A DNA stretch of 64,000 bases from VBDM01 sp049802235 (GTDB lineage Bacteria > Pseudomonadota > Gammaproteobacteria > Burkholderiales > SG8-39): NCBI GenBank assembly GCA_049802235.1, contig JBARMB010000037.1:1-64000 (forward strand), written 5' to 3'. The translations under genes and the position numbers were made by a program. The notes under the pieces are model-generated. The model saw only the letters and a program-made list of their open reading frames with translations. It searched no databases and was not told the DNA's origin. Each line of letters begins with the position of its first letter. Positions within the stretch are counted from its first letter, which is position 1. This document shows, one piece after another, positions 45,268 through 54,185 of the stretch.

Positions 45268-45506
45268 TGGACTCTTATTCTCTTATTGGGCATGAGACGC
45301 CAATTGCGCGCGGAGTAGCAGAATCACAAATTGTTTCTCGGCGAGTGTTATATTCGCAGGCAGACTTTTCCAAAGTCCGAACAAAGGCCGAACAACTGTT
45401 AAAGACATTGGCCGATCAAGTGCGAAGGGTGTTAGAAGGAATGAAACAACCTGAACCGAAGATACATCACTCACGATTTAAGGCCCCTGCTCGAGGTGTT
45501 CACTAA
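45267..45506 (+). CDS. Small ORF of unknown function filling a glycosyltransferase gap
   Basis: A 79-codon frame starts at GTG overlapping the upstream TAG (TAGTG) and stops two bases before the next gene's GTG. Its codon usage is unlike the neighbours (many A/T third positions) and no domain is recognised; the middle (KAEQLLKTLADQVRRVLEGM) looks like an amphipathic helix. It may be a real small protein or residual sequence from a deletion. Evidence is limited to the open frame and exact fit. Confidence 0.3.
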   Translation: MDSYSLIGHETPIARGVAESQIVSRRVLYSQADFSKVRTKAEQLLKTLADQVRRVLEGMKQPEPKIHHSRFKAPARGVH

Positions 45507-45508
45507 AC

Positions 45509-46771
45509 GTGGATGTGAAATCCTTAACGCAACCCGGACTCCGGAATATGCGCGCCGCGCCCAGCCTTCCTCCTGAGCCCGCCGCAAGTGCGGTCGGATC
45601 GCACGGCGTGCCCCTGATCGTTCACGTCATCTATCGCCTCGACGTGGGTGGGCTCGAAAACGGACTGGTAAATCTGATCAATCGCATTCCCGCGCAACGC
45701 TTTCGCCACACGATCATCAGTCTGACGGACTACTCGGAGTTCCGTCAGCGTATAACGCGTGGCGATGTCGCCGTGTTCGCCCTCAACAAGCCTCCGGGCA
45801 ACAGCCTGGTGACCCAATTCAAGCTGTGGCGGTTGTTGAATCGATTGCGCCCAGACATCGTCCATACTCGCAACATTGGCGCGATCGAGGCGACGCTGCC
45901 GGCGGCGCTGGCCGGGGTCCCAGTGCGTATCCACGGCGAGCATGGTCGCGACGTCGATGACCTGGACGGCACCAATACCAGGCGCCAGATTGTGCGCCGG
46001 CTCTACAAGCCGTTCGTGCACCAATATATCGCGTTGTCCCATGACCTGGGATCCTATTTGCAGCACAAGATCGGAGTGCCGCCCTCGCGTATTGCCCAGA
46101 TCTATAACGGAGTGGATTCCACATTGTTCCATCCAGCCGGGGAGTATCGCGATGCGGTGCCACACCCCAATTTTTCCGGCCCCGGGCACTTCGTGATCGG
46201 CACCGTCGGGCGGATGCAGGACGTCAAGGACCCGTTGACGCTCGCACGGGCGTTCGTGCGACTCATGCAGGCAATGCCCGGAGGGGAGCAGCGGCTGCGG
46301 TTGGTCATGGTTGGTGACGGGCCGCTGCGCGAGCGGGTGCGCATGTTGCTCGCCGAAGCGGGAGTAGATGAGCACGCGTGGCTACCCGGCAAGCGCGACG
46401 ATGTCGCCCGTATAATGCGCAGTTTCGACTTGTTCGTGCTACCGTCGCTTGCGGAGGGTATTTCCAACACGATCCTCGAGGCGATGGCGACCGGATTACC
46501 GGTGCTTGCAACCGCCGTCGGCGGCAATCCCGAATTGATCCAGGCCGGAGTGACGGGAACGCTAGTACCGCGGGACGACCCGGAAAGCATGGCGTGCGCC
46601 ATGCGCGCCTACGCGGAGAGCACCGAGCTCTGCAGGAGCCACGGGATGGAGGCGCGGCGCACGATTGAGCGAAAGTTTGGGATGGAAGCGATGGTGGATG
46701 CGTATATGACGATCTACGATAAATTACTTGCGAGCAACACGCGCCGTTCGGGGGCGCGACGGGAAGCCTAA
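45509..46771 (+). CDS. Glycosyltransferase, XrtA-associated (TIGR03088-like)
   Basis: This 420-residue GT-B enzyme has LIVHVIYRLDVGGLENGLVNL near residue 35, GEHGRDVDDLDGTN near 151 and the nucleotide-sugar-binding end VLPSLAEGISNTILEAMATG near 310. It should extend the EPS unit. The exact start is uncertain: GTG 45509 and ATG 45548 both lack strong ribosome sites, and family similarity begins only after residue 30. It ends directly against the epimerase remnant (TAAATG). Confidence 0.9.
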   Translation: MDVKSLTQPGLRNMRAAPSLPPEPAASAVGSHGVPLIVHVIYRLDVGGLENGLVNLINRIPAQRFRHTIISLTDYSEFRQRITRGDVAVFALNKPPGNSLVTQFKLWRLLNRLRPDIVHTRNIGAIEATLPAALAGVPVRIHGEHGRDVDDLDGTNTRRQIVRRLYKPFVHQYIALSHDLGSYLQHKIGVPPSRIAQIYNGVDSTLFHPAGEYRDAVPHPNFSGPGHFVIGTVGRMQDVKDPLTLARAFVRLMQAMPGGEQRLRLVMVGDGPLRERVRMLLAEAGVDEHAWLPGKRDDVARIMRSFDLFVLPSLAEGISNTILEAMATGLPVLATAVGGNPELIQAGVTGTLVPRDDPESMACAMRAYAESTELCRSHGMEARRTIERKFGMEAMVDAYMTIYDKLLASNTRRSGARREA

Positions 46772-46985
46772 ATGAACATTCTGGTCACCGGCGCGGCGGG
46801 ATTCATCGGTTCCGCGCTGCCATCCGATTGCTCGATCGCGGCGATTCGGTAATCGGCGTGGACAACCTCAACGATTATTACGACGTGAGCCTGAAGGAGG
46901 CGCGCCGCCGGTTGGAAAAGGCGTGGCGAGGTTCGCTGCGTGGTACCAGGACCACTACGGCTTGCCGCATGGTTTTGTTAGGTGA
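46772..46985 (+). pseudogene. Nucleotide-sugar epimerase remnant (UDP-glucuronate epimerase-like), internally deleted
   Basis: The segment starts with a perfect Rossmann N-terminus (MNILVTGAAGFIGSAL), shifts frame at about 46824 and continues as RLLDRGDSVIGVDNLNDYY with DVSLKEAR after it. It then jumps to a C-terminal-like GVARFAAWYQDHYG ending at TGA 46985. Such epimerases are about 330 residues; only about 70 codons remain in two or three frames. It has therefore lost the catalytic YxxxK core. The flanking genes are intact and the following ugd would make its substrate class. Confidence 0.85.
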
Positions 46986-46991
46986 CTCTAG

Positions 46992-48323
46992 ATGAATGTC
47001 AGCGTTTTCGGAACCGGCTACGTCGGACTTGTGACCGGCGCATGCTTCGCCGAAATGGGCAACAGCGTGATCTGCGTGGACAATAACGCGGCCAAGGTCG
47101 AAGGCTTGAAACAGGGCAAGATTCCAATCTACGAGCCCGGCCTCGATGTCCTCGTCGCGGGCAACCTCCGCGCGGGCAGGCTGCGCTTTACCACCTCGTA
47201 CTCCGAGGCCGTGGCGGGCTCCAGCACCTATTTCGTCGCGGTGGGAACGCCGTCCAATCAGGACGGCACAGCCGATCTGAGCCAAGTGCTGGAGGTCGCA
47301 CGAGGGCTGGGCCGGCTGATCTCCGGGTATTGCACGGTGGTGGACAAGTCGACCGTGCCGGTTGGCACTGCGGACAAGGTCAAGGCTGCGATCCGTACCG
47401 AGCTCGAGCGCCGCGGCACCCACGTCGATTTCGACGTGGTCAGCAATCCGGAATTTCTCAAGGAGGGCGACGCGGTCAACGATTTCATGCGTCCCGACCG
47501 CGTGATTGTGGGCACTGACGGCGCACGCGCCATCGAGGTCATGCGCGGGCTCTACGCGCCGTTCACGCGCAACCATGAGCGCATGCTGGTCATGGGCGTG
47601 CGTGACGCCGAGATGACGAAGTACGCGGCGAATTCGATGCTGGCGGCCCGCATCTCGTTCATGAGCGAGATCGCCTGCCTGTGCGAGCGTATGGACGTCG
47701 ACGTGGAAAACGTACGCAAAGGCATAGGCTCGGACAGCCGCATCGGCTATTCATTCATCTATCCCGGCTGCGGCTACGGCGGTTCATGCTTCCCCAAGGA
47801 CGTGAGGGCTCTCGCGCACACGGCGCGCGAGCACGGTGTGGAGCCGATGATTCTGAGTGCGGTCGAAGGCCGTAACGAGGCGCAGAAGCAACATCTGTTC
47901 AAGAGGATAACGGCGCGCTTCGGTCCTGACCTCGGTGGGCTCACGTTCGGGGTCTGGGGGCTGGCGTTCAAGCCCGGTACGGACGACATGCGAGAGGCGC
48001 CGTCCGTGGTCATTATGAGGCAGCTCATTGCCGCCAATGCAAGGGTGAGGGCGTACGATCCGGCAGCGGCCGAATCAGCGCGCCGCACGCTTCCTGCGCA
48101 ATGGTTCGAGAGCGGTCGGCTGACGCTGGTGGAGGATCAGTACGATGCGCTCGACGATGTCGTCGCGCTCGCGCTGATTACGGAGTGGAAGCCTTTCCGC
48201 TACCCCGACTTCGAGGTGGTGAAGAAGCGCATGAAGCAGCCGGTCATCTTCGATGGGCGCAATCTTTACGATCCGGGCGAATTGCGCCGGCTCGGCTTCG
48301 AGTATTTCGGGATTGGCCGGTGA
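46992..48323 (+). CDS. ugd: UDP-glucose 6-dehydrogenase
   Basis: This 443-residue NAD-dependent enzyme oxidises UDP-glucose to UDP-glucuronate (UDP-glucose/GDP-mannose dehydrogenase family). GTGYVGLVTG at 7-16 binds NAD, the substrate-domain motif YAANSMLA is present, and the catalytic cysteine is Cys266 in GYGGSCFPKDV. WGLAFKPGTDDMREAPS marks the third domain. Supplying glucuronate implies an acidic EPS. It starts six bases after the epimerase remnant. Confidence 0.94.
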   Translation: MNVSVFGTGYVGLVTGACFAEMGNSVICVDNNAAKVEGLKQGKIPIYEPGLDVLVAGNLRAGRLRFTTSYSEAVAGSSTYFVAVGTPSNQDGTADLSQVLEVARGLGRLISGYCTVVDKSTVPVGTADKVKAAIRTELERRGTHVDFDVVSNPEFLKEGDAVNDFMRPDRVIVGTDGARAIEVMRGLYAPFTRNHERMLVMGVRDAEMTKYAANSMLAARISFMSEIACLCERMDVDVENVRKGIGSDSRIGYSFIYPGCGYGGSCFPKDVRALAHTAREHGVEPMILSAVEGRNEAQKQHLFKRITARFGPDLGGLTFGVWGLAFKPGTDDMREAPSVVIMRQLIAANARVRAYDPAAAESARRTLPAQWFESGRLTLVEDQYDALDDVVALALITEWKPFRYPDFEVVKKRMKQPVIFDGRNLYDPGELRRLGFEYFGIGR

Positions 48324-48351
48324 TGTTTATCTGTGTGTATCGGTGGCTGAT

Positions 48352-48366
48352 TCCCGATTCTCGGGA
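48352..48366 (+). promoter_or_regulatory. 6-bp hairpin just before the amidotransferase start
   Basis: TCCCGA-TTC-TCGGGA lies seven bases upstream of the ATG at 48374, where a ribosome site would be. No Shine-Dalgarno-like purine run is visible, so the hairpin could limit initiation. It has no T-run and is unlikely to be a terminator. Confidence 0.3.
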
Positions 48367-48373
48367 CTGACCC

Positions 48374-50305
48374 ATGTGCGGCATCACGGGCATGTTCGAC
48401 GGCAGAGGCCGGCGTGAGATCGATCGCAGCCTGATCGAGCGCATGAATTCCTCGTTACATCATCGTGGCCCCGACGCGGGTGGCCTGCACCTGGAGCCGG
48501 GCTTGGCGCTGGCGCACCGGCGCCTTTCCATCATCGACCTCTCAACGGGACAGCAGCCGCTCTACAACGAGGACGGCAGCGTGGCCGTCGTGTTCAACGG
48601 CGAGATCTATAATTTCCAGGAGCTCGCGAAGGAGCTTGCGGCCTGCGGACACACCTTCCGCACCCGCTCCGACACCGAGGTCATCGTACACGGCTGGGAG
48701 CAGTGGGGCGCATCCTGCGTAACGCGTTTCCGGGGCATGTTTGCCTTCGCGCTATGGGACCGCAACCGGGAGACGCTGTTCCTCGCCCGAGACCGCCTGG
48801 GCGTGAAGCCCCTGTATTACGCACAGCTGCCGGATGGGCCTTGGATCTTCGGCTCCGAGCTCAAAGCGCTGCTGGTTCATCCGGGGCTGCCGCGGGTGAT
48901 CGATCCGATGGCGGTCGAGGACTACTTCGCGTACGGCTACGTGCCGGAACCACGCACCATCTTCAAGGACGTATTCAAGCTTTCCCCCGGACACACCTTG
49001 AGCCTGAAGCGAGGCAGCCCGGTATCGGCGCCGGTCGAGTACTGGGACGTGCCGTTCAAGACCGGTGCGTCGCCTACCGAGCAGGAGGCGGGCGAGGAGT
49101 TGATCGGGCGCCTGCGCGAATCGGTGAAGCTCCGCCTGATATCGGAGGTTCCATTGGGCGCATTTCTTTCCGGCGGCGTGGACTCCAGTGCAGTGGTGGC
49201 GATGATGTCGGGCCTTTCCGCGGAACCGGTCGTCACCTGCTCGATCTCCTTCGGGGACCCGGCGTTCAATGAGTCTGCCTACGCTCGAGCCGTGGCGGAT
49301 CTCTACCGGACGCAGCACCACGTGGAGCAGGTGGACCCCGACGATTTCAGCCTGGTGGACCGCCTGGCGACGATATACGACGAGCCCTACGCCGACAGCT
49401 CTGCGATCCCCACCTACCGGGTGTGCGAACTCGCCAGGAAAACCGTGACGGTTGCATTGTCAGGTGACGGGGGCGACGAGAATTTCGGCGGCTACCGCCG
49501 CTACCGCTGGCACGTCAACGAGGAACGGGTGCGTTCACGCCTACCGCTGCAGCTGCGCCGGCACGTATTCGGACTGCTGGGCTGGCTCTATCCCAAGGCG
49601 GACTGGGCGCCGCGGGTGTTCCGGGCCAAGTCCACCCTCGAGGCGCTGGCGCGGAACTCGGTGGAGGCCTATTTTCACAGCGTTTCCCTGCTGCACGACG
49701 GGATGCGTCGCAATCTTTTCAGCGAGCGCTTTCGCAGCGAGCTGCAAGGTTACGCGGCAGTCGAGGTGCTCAAGCGCCACGCCGCACGCGCCCCCTCGGA
49801 CCATCCCCTGTCGCTGGTCCAGTATCTGGACCTCAAGACTTACCTGGTGGGTGACATCAACACCAAGGTGGACCGCGCCAGCATGGCCCATTCGCTCGAG
49901 GTGCGCGAGCCGCTCATGGACCATCCGCTGGTGGAATGGCTGTCGAACCTGCCGCCGGACTTCAAGCTGCGCAACGGGGAGGGCAAGGTCCTCCTGAAGA
50001 AGGCGCTTAAGCCGTACCTGCCCCCGGAGATCCTGTATCGGCCGAAGATGGGCTTTGCGGTCCCCCTCGCCCAATGGTTCCGGGGGCCGCTGCGGGAGCC
50101 CGTTCGGAGGGCCGTACTCGGGCCGGTTCTCGCCGAGACCGGCTGGTTCAACGCGACCTACCTGCGCCGGCTGGTGGAGGACCACCAGTCGGGGCGGCGG
50201 GACTACAGTACGCCGCTTTGGACGCTCCTGATGTTCGAGTCATTCCTGCGCAACGTAATGGGCGCGCGCGCCACCGACGAGGCGCGGGCGGCAGCGGTTC
50301 ATTGA
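48374..50305 (+). CDS. XrtA-associated glutamine amidotransferase / asparagine-synthase family (TIGR03108-like)
   Basis: This 643-residue protein has an N-terminal class II glutaminase domain with Cys2 as nucleophile (MCGITGMFDGRG), RTRSDTEVI and ammonia-channel residues. An ATP-pyrophosphatase synthase domain follows, with the SGGVDSSAVVAMM P-loop near residue 262 and LSGDGGDENFGGY near 363. In XrtA-type loci it amidates a carboxyl group, plausibly a uronic acid of the EPS or an amino-acid substituent; the substrate is not known. It sits directly after ugd. Confidence 0.93.
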   Translation: MCGITGMFDGRGRREIDRSLIERMNSSLHHRGPDAGGLHLEPGLALAHRRLSIIDLSTGQQPLYNEDGSVAVVFNGEIYNFQELAKELAACGHTFRTRSDTEVIVHGWEQWGASCVTRFRGMFAFALWDRNRETLFLARDRLGVKPLYYAQLPDGPWIFGSELKALLVHPGLPRVIDPMAVEDYFAYGYVPEPRTIFKDVFKLSPGHTLSLKRGSPVSAPVEYWDVPFKTGASPTEQEAGEELIGRLRESVKLRLISEVPLGAFLSGGVDSSAVVAMMSGLSAEPVVTCSISFGDPAFNESAYARAVADLYRTQHHVEQVDPDDFSLVDRLATIYDEPYADSSAIPTYRVCELARKTVTVALSGDGGDENFGGYRRYRWHVNEERVRSRLPLQLRRHVFGLLGWLYPKADWAPRVFRAKSTLEALARNSVEAYFHSVSLLHDGMRRNLFSERFRSELQGYAAVEVLKRHAARAPSDHPLSLVQYLDLKTYLVGDINTKVDRASMAHSLEVREPLMDHPLVEWLSNLPPDFKLRNGEGKVLLKKALKPYLPPEILYRPKMGFAVPLAQWFRGPLREPVRRAVLGPVLAETGWFNATYLRRLVEDHQSGRRDYSTPLWTLLMFESFLRNVMGARATDEARAAAVH

Positions 50306-50336
50306 GGCGCTGACCGGAAGCGATCACGCCGCCCAC

Positions 50337-51497
50337 ATGAAGATACTCACGTTCAGCACGCTTTATCCCCATGCCGCCCGCCCGAGCCATGGAATCTTCG
50401 TCGAAACCCGGCTGCGCCACCTGCTCGCGAGTGGTAAGGTCGAGTCGAAGGTAGTGGCGCCGGTGCCGTGGTTTCCGTCGCGCAATGCGCGGTTCGGCGA
50501 ATACGCTGTCCATGCCAGCGCGCCGCGGGAGGAGCAGCGCCATGGCATCCAAGTGCTCCATCCGCGATACCCGCTGCTGCCGAAAATCGGCATGGCGCTG
50601 ACGCCGTTCTTGCTGGCGCGGGCGGTCCGGCCGGTCATCGGGCGGATTCTGCGTGGCTACGCGTTCGACCTGATCGATGCGCATTACTTCTATCCCGACG
50701 GTGTCGCCGCGATCCTCCTCGGGAGGCATTTCGGCAAGCCGGTCGTGATAACCGCGCGCGGCACCGACGTCAATCTGATACCGCGCTACCGGTTGCCGCG
50801 CGCGATGATCCGGTGGGCGGCGCGCCATGCGGCCGGGATCATCACCGTGGCCCGTGCGCTGAAGGACGACCTGGTCAGGGTGGGGGTTCCGGCCGAGCGC
50901 ATAGAGGTGTTGCGCAACGGGGTAGACCTGCAGCTGTTCCGGCCGATCGAACGCGAGGCCGGGCGACGCAAGCTCGAGGTCTCCCGTACGACGCTGCTGT
51001 CTGTTGGCCATCTGATTCCGCGTAAGGCCCACGACCTTGTGATTCAAGCGCTGCGATGGTTGCCGGAAATGGACCTCATCGTCATCGGCGACGGACCGGA
51101 GCGAGGGACCCTGGGCGCGCTGGCGCGGAAGTCCGGCGTTGGCGACCGTGTCAGGTTTGCCGGTGCACTGGCGCAGGAGGAACTGCGGAACTATTACGGC
51201 GCTGCTGACGCACTGGTCCTCGCATCAAGCCGCGAGGGATGGGCGAATGTGCTGCTGGAATCGATGGCGTGCGGGACACCCGTGGTCGCTAGCAGAATTG
51301 GAGGCACACCGGAAGTGGTGTCGGCGCCGGAAGCTGGGGTGCTGATGGCGGAGCGCACTCCCGAGGCGGTCGCCGAGGCGGTGCAGCGTCTGTTCGCTCG
51401 CTATCCGGATCGCGGGGCGACGCGGCGCTACGCGGAAAAGTTCAGTTGGGAGGAAACGACCCGCGGCCAGTTGCAATTGTTCGAGCGCGTAGTTTGA
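50337..51497 (+). CDS. GT4-type glycosyltransferase in EPS locus
   Basis: This 386-residue GT-B glycosyltransferase begins MKILTFSTLYPHAARPSHGI. It carries ARGTDVNLIPRY near 141 and the donor-site segment SSREGWANVLLESMACGTPVVAS near 298. It would act in cytoplasmic assembly of the EPS unit. Its TGA overlaps the TTG start of the next glycosyltransferase (TTGA), so the two are translationally coupled. Confidence 0.92.
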   Translation: MKILTFSTLYPHAARPSHGIFVETRLRHLLASGKVESKVVAPVPWFPSRNARFGEYAVHASAPREEQRHGIQVLHPRYPLLPKIGMALTPFLLARAVRPVIGRILRGYAFDLIDAHYFYPDGVAAILLGRHFGKPVVITARGTDVNLIPRYRLPRAMIRWAARHAAGIITVARALKDDLVRVGVPAERIEVLRNGVDLQLFRPIEREAGRRKLEVSRTTLLSVGHLIPRKAHDLVIQALRWLPEMDLIVIGDGPERGTLGALARKSGVGDRVRFAGALAQEELRNYYGAADALVLASSREGWANVLLESMACGTPVVASRIGGTPEVVSAPEAGVLMAERTPEAVAEAVQRLFARYPDRGATRRYAEKFSWEETTRGQLQLFERVV

Positions 51498-52690
51498 AGA
51501 TTCTCTATCATCATAGAACCCGTTCCAAGGACGGACAGCACGTACACATCTCGGAGTTGATCGCCGCGCTGCGCAACCTGGGGCATGAAGTCATGGTGGT
51601 GGCCCCCGCCGCCATGGAGCGGGCCAAATTCGGCGCCGACGCCGGTGCCGTCGCGATGCTGAAACGTTATGTCCCCCGTTTCGCGTACGAGCTCATGGAG
51701 TTTGCATACTCGCTCATCGCGTACCGACGACTGAGGCAGGTGGTGCGGAGGTTCCGGCCCGACTGCCTGTACGAGCGTTACAACCTGTTTCTGCCCGCAG
51801 GCGTCTGGATCAAGAAGAACTTCGGTTTGCCGATGCTGCTCGAGGTCAATGCGCCGCTATACGAAGAGCGCGACAAGTACGAAGGCATATCTCTGCGGCG
51901 GCTCGCGGGCTGGTCTCAGCGCTATGCCTGGCGGGGCGCGGATTTCATCCTTCCGGTAACGGCCGTACTTGCGGACATGGCGCTGGCCGCGGGCGTGCCG
52001 AAAGAGCGGATTGCCGTAATACCGAACGGGATAGACCGGGAACGATTCGGCAATAATTCCTTGTCGATCGAGGATGCCAAGTCCAAGCTCGGCCTGGGCC
52101 ATCGTCTGGTGCTCGGCTTCACCGGCTTCGTTCGGGAGTGGCATGGCCTGGACCGGGTCGTCGATTTGATCGCGGACCGTGCCGATGGCTCCGGACTGCA
52201 TTTGCTGATTGTAGGAGATGGCCCGGCGCGCGAATCGTTGCAGGCGCGGGCGAGACACCGCGGAATCGTGGATCGCGTTACCGTAACCGGCATCGTCGAT
52301 CGCGACCAGGTACCCGATTACGTTGCGGCATTCGACATTGCGCTGCAGCCTTCGGTCGTTCCCTACGCTTCACCGCTGAAGCTTTTCGAGTATCTTGCAA
52401 TGGGACGGGCGATCGTGGCACCCGCATCACCCAACATCATGGAAGTGCTTACCGACGGCGAGAACGCCGTATTGTTCGATCCGGGCCAGGCTGACGGGAT
52501 GTCGCGCGCAATCGAAAGGATTTGCAGTGACGGCGAACTGCGCCGGCGAGTCGCTGACGGCGCAAGAAGGACAATCGCGCGACAAAGGCTCACCTGGGAC
52601 AACAATGCACGGCGCGTCGTCGAGTTGCTTGACCGGCTGGTCCGTCCCGGGCCAAGTGCTATCGCGCCCCGCAATACTGAACAGACATGA
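51494..52690 (+). CDS. GT4-type glycosyltransferase, TTG start
   Basis: This 398-residue enzyme begins LYHHRTRSKDGQHVHISELI just after the start, a pattern I associate with XrtA-linked glycosyltransferases. EVNAPLYEERDKYEG lies near 117 and the donor site YASPLKLFEYLAMGRAIVAP near 293. TTG at 51494 is chosen because it overlaps the previous stop and places MKIL at the natural N-terminus; longer frames run into the upstream gene. Its own stop overlaps the O-ligase ATG (52687). Confidence 0.92.
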   Translation: MKILYHHRTRSKDGQHVHISELIAALRNLGHEVMVVAPAAMERAKFGADAGAVAMLKRYVPRFAYELMEFAYSLIAYRRLRQVVRRFRPDCLYERYNLFLPAGVWIKKNFGLPMLLEVNAPLYEERDKYEGISLRRLAGWSQRYAWRGADFILPVTAVLADMALAAGVPKERIAVIPNGIDRERFGNNSLSIEDAKSKLGLGHRLVLGFTGFVREWHGLDRVVDLIADRADGSGLHLLIVGDGPARESLQARARHRGIVDRVTVTGIVDRDQVPDYVAAFDIALQPSVVPYASPLKLFEYLAMGRAIVAPASPNIMEVLTDGENAVLFDPGQADGMSRAIERICSDGELRRRVADGARRTIARQRLTWDNNARRVVELLDRLVRPGPSAIAPRNTEQT

Positions 52691-54075
52691 GAGATTTCAT
52701 TCTTGCCGCATTTTTGTTCGGCTCGGTTCCATTCATCCTGCGGCGGCCGGCAATCGGTGTGTTCCTGTGGGCCTGGGTGAGCATCATGGCCCCGCACCGG
52801 ATGACCTTCGGTTTTGCCCACGACTTTGCCTTCGCGCAGCTCATCGCCGTCACCACATTGATTGGGATGTTCTTTTCCAAGGAACCGAAACGCCTGCCGG
52901 TGACGCCGGTGACGATGGTACTGTTCCTTCTGCTCCTGTGGATCAACGTTACCACTTTCTTCGCCCTCGACACCGGCCAAGCGCTGCCGATGTGGGAGCG
53001 GGTGATGAAGATCCAGTTGATGGTATTCGTCACGCTCTATATCCTGCACAGCAAGCAGCATATACAGGTGCTGGTATGGGTGGTGGCCCTGTCCGTGGCC
53101 TTCTACGGCATCAAGGGCGGTCTCTTTACCCTGCGGGGAGGCGGAGAACTGCTGGTGTGGGGTCCGCCTGGATCTTTCATCGAGGACAACAACTCGCTGG
53201 CGCTCGCCACCACCATGACGATTCCCGTGCTGTACTACCTGTTCCTGCAATCCAGCAAACGCTGGTTGCGTTGGGGTCTGCTGGGCGCCGCGCTGCTCTG
53301 CGGCTTTTCGGTGCTGGGTTCATACTCGCGCGGGGCGTTCCTCGCCATCGCGGCGATAATGGCTTCCCTCTGGTGGAAAAGCCGCACCAAACTTGCCACC
53401 GCTTTCGCACTCGCCCTGCTGATACCGGTCGCAATCGGGTTCATGCCGGAAAAGTGGGAAGAGCGGATGTGGTCGATCCAAGAGTACCATCAGGACGACT
53501 CCGCCATGGGTCGAATCAATGCTTGGAAGATGGCAATCAATCTTGCGAATGACAGGCCCCTCGTCGGCGGCGGTTTCGAAATCTATAACGAGAAGGTATT
53601 CAACCGGTACGCCCCCAATCCAGGCGACCTTCACGCCGCGCACAGCATTTATTTCCAGATGCTGGGCGAGCACGGCTACGTGGGGCTCATGCTCTTTCTG
53701 CTGCTGTGGTTCCTCGTGTGGCGCGACGCGTCGTGGATCATCAGGCATTCCCGAAGTCATGGAGAACTGCGATGGGCGTTCGATCTTGCCCGAATGATCC
53801 AGCTGAGCCTGGTCGGCTACGCCGTCGGCGGTGCGTTCCAGAACCAGGCCTACTTCGATTTACCGTACGACCTGATGATCGCAATCGTCCTGACCCGCTT
53901 GCTGGTCGAAAAGGAAATCAAGGGCCTCGAGCAGAAGCAGAGCGCGCCGGTGAATCTGCGGGTGAACGCAGCACTGGGCGGCGAGCAGGGCGCGGTCGCC
54001 AAAGCAGCACCTCGACCCGCAGATTCGCCGGCAGGGTCAGTCTCTCTGATGGAGAAACAGGGCAGCCGCCGCTGA
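52687..54075 (+). CDS. Putative O-glycosylation ligase, exosortase A-associated (TIGR03097-like)
   Basis: This 462-residue Wzy/WaaL-type membrane protein has around ten hydrophobic helices. The large periplasmic loop carries GRINAWKMAINLANDRPLVG near 277 and HAAHSIYFQMLGEHGYVGL near 317, motifs of O-antigen ligase/polymerase proteins. The N-terminus (RDFILAAFLFGSVPFILRRP) fits the XrtA-associated group. It would polymerise the EPS or transfer it to an acceptor. It overlaps the preceding stop by four bases and ends the plus-strand operon. Confidence 0.9.
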   Translation: MRDFILAAFLFGSVPFILRRPAIGVFLWAWVSIMAPHRMTFGFAHDFAFAQLIAVTTLIGMFFSKEPKRLPVTPVTMVLFLLLLWINVTTFFALDTGQALPMWERVMKIQLMVFVTLYILHSKQHIQVLVWVVALSVAFYGIKGGLFTLRGGGELLVWGPPGSFIEDNNSLALATTMTIPVLYYLFLQSSKRWLRWGLLGAALLCGFSVLGSYSRGAFLAIAAIMASLWWKSRTKLATAFALALLIPVAIGFMPEKWEERMWSIQEYHQDDSAMGRINAWKMAINLANDRPLVGGGFEIYNEKVFNRYAPNPGDLHAAHSIYFQMLGEHGYVGLMLFLLLWFLVWRDASWIIRHSRSHGELRWAFDLARMIQLSLVGYAVGGAFQNQAYFDLPYDLMIAIVLTRLLVEKEIKGLEQKQSAPVNLRVNAALGGEQGAVAKAAPRPADSPAGSVSLMEKQGSRR

Positions 54076-54094
54076 GCTGCAACAGCGCCCCACA

Positions 54095-54114
54095 CGACGG
54101 GCCGCCGCCCGTCG
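54095..54114. terminator. Perfect 8-bp GC-rich hairpin between convergent operons
   Basis: CGACGGGC-CGCC-GCCCGTCG forms a strong stem 20 bp after the O-ligase stop and 72 bp before the end of the opposing deacetylase gene. No T-run follows, but the placement between convergent transcripts supports a bidirectional stop or attenuator. Confidence 0.5.
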
Positions 54115-54185
54115 GCGAGCCAGAAATCCCGAGACCTGCGTATTGCGTCAGACGCCGGCTCCGTAACAAGCGGAGGTTCAGGCGC

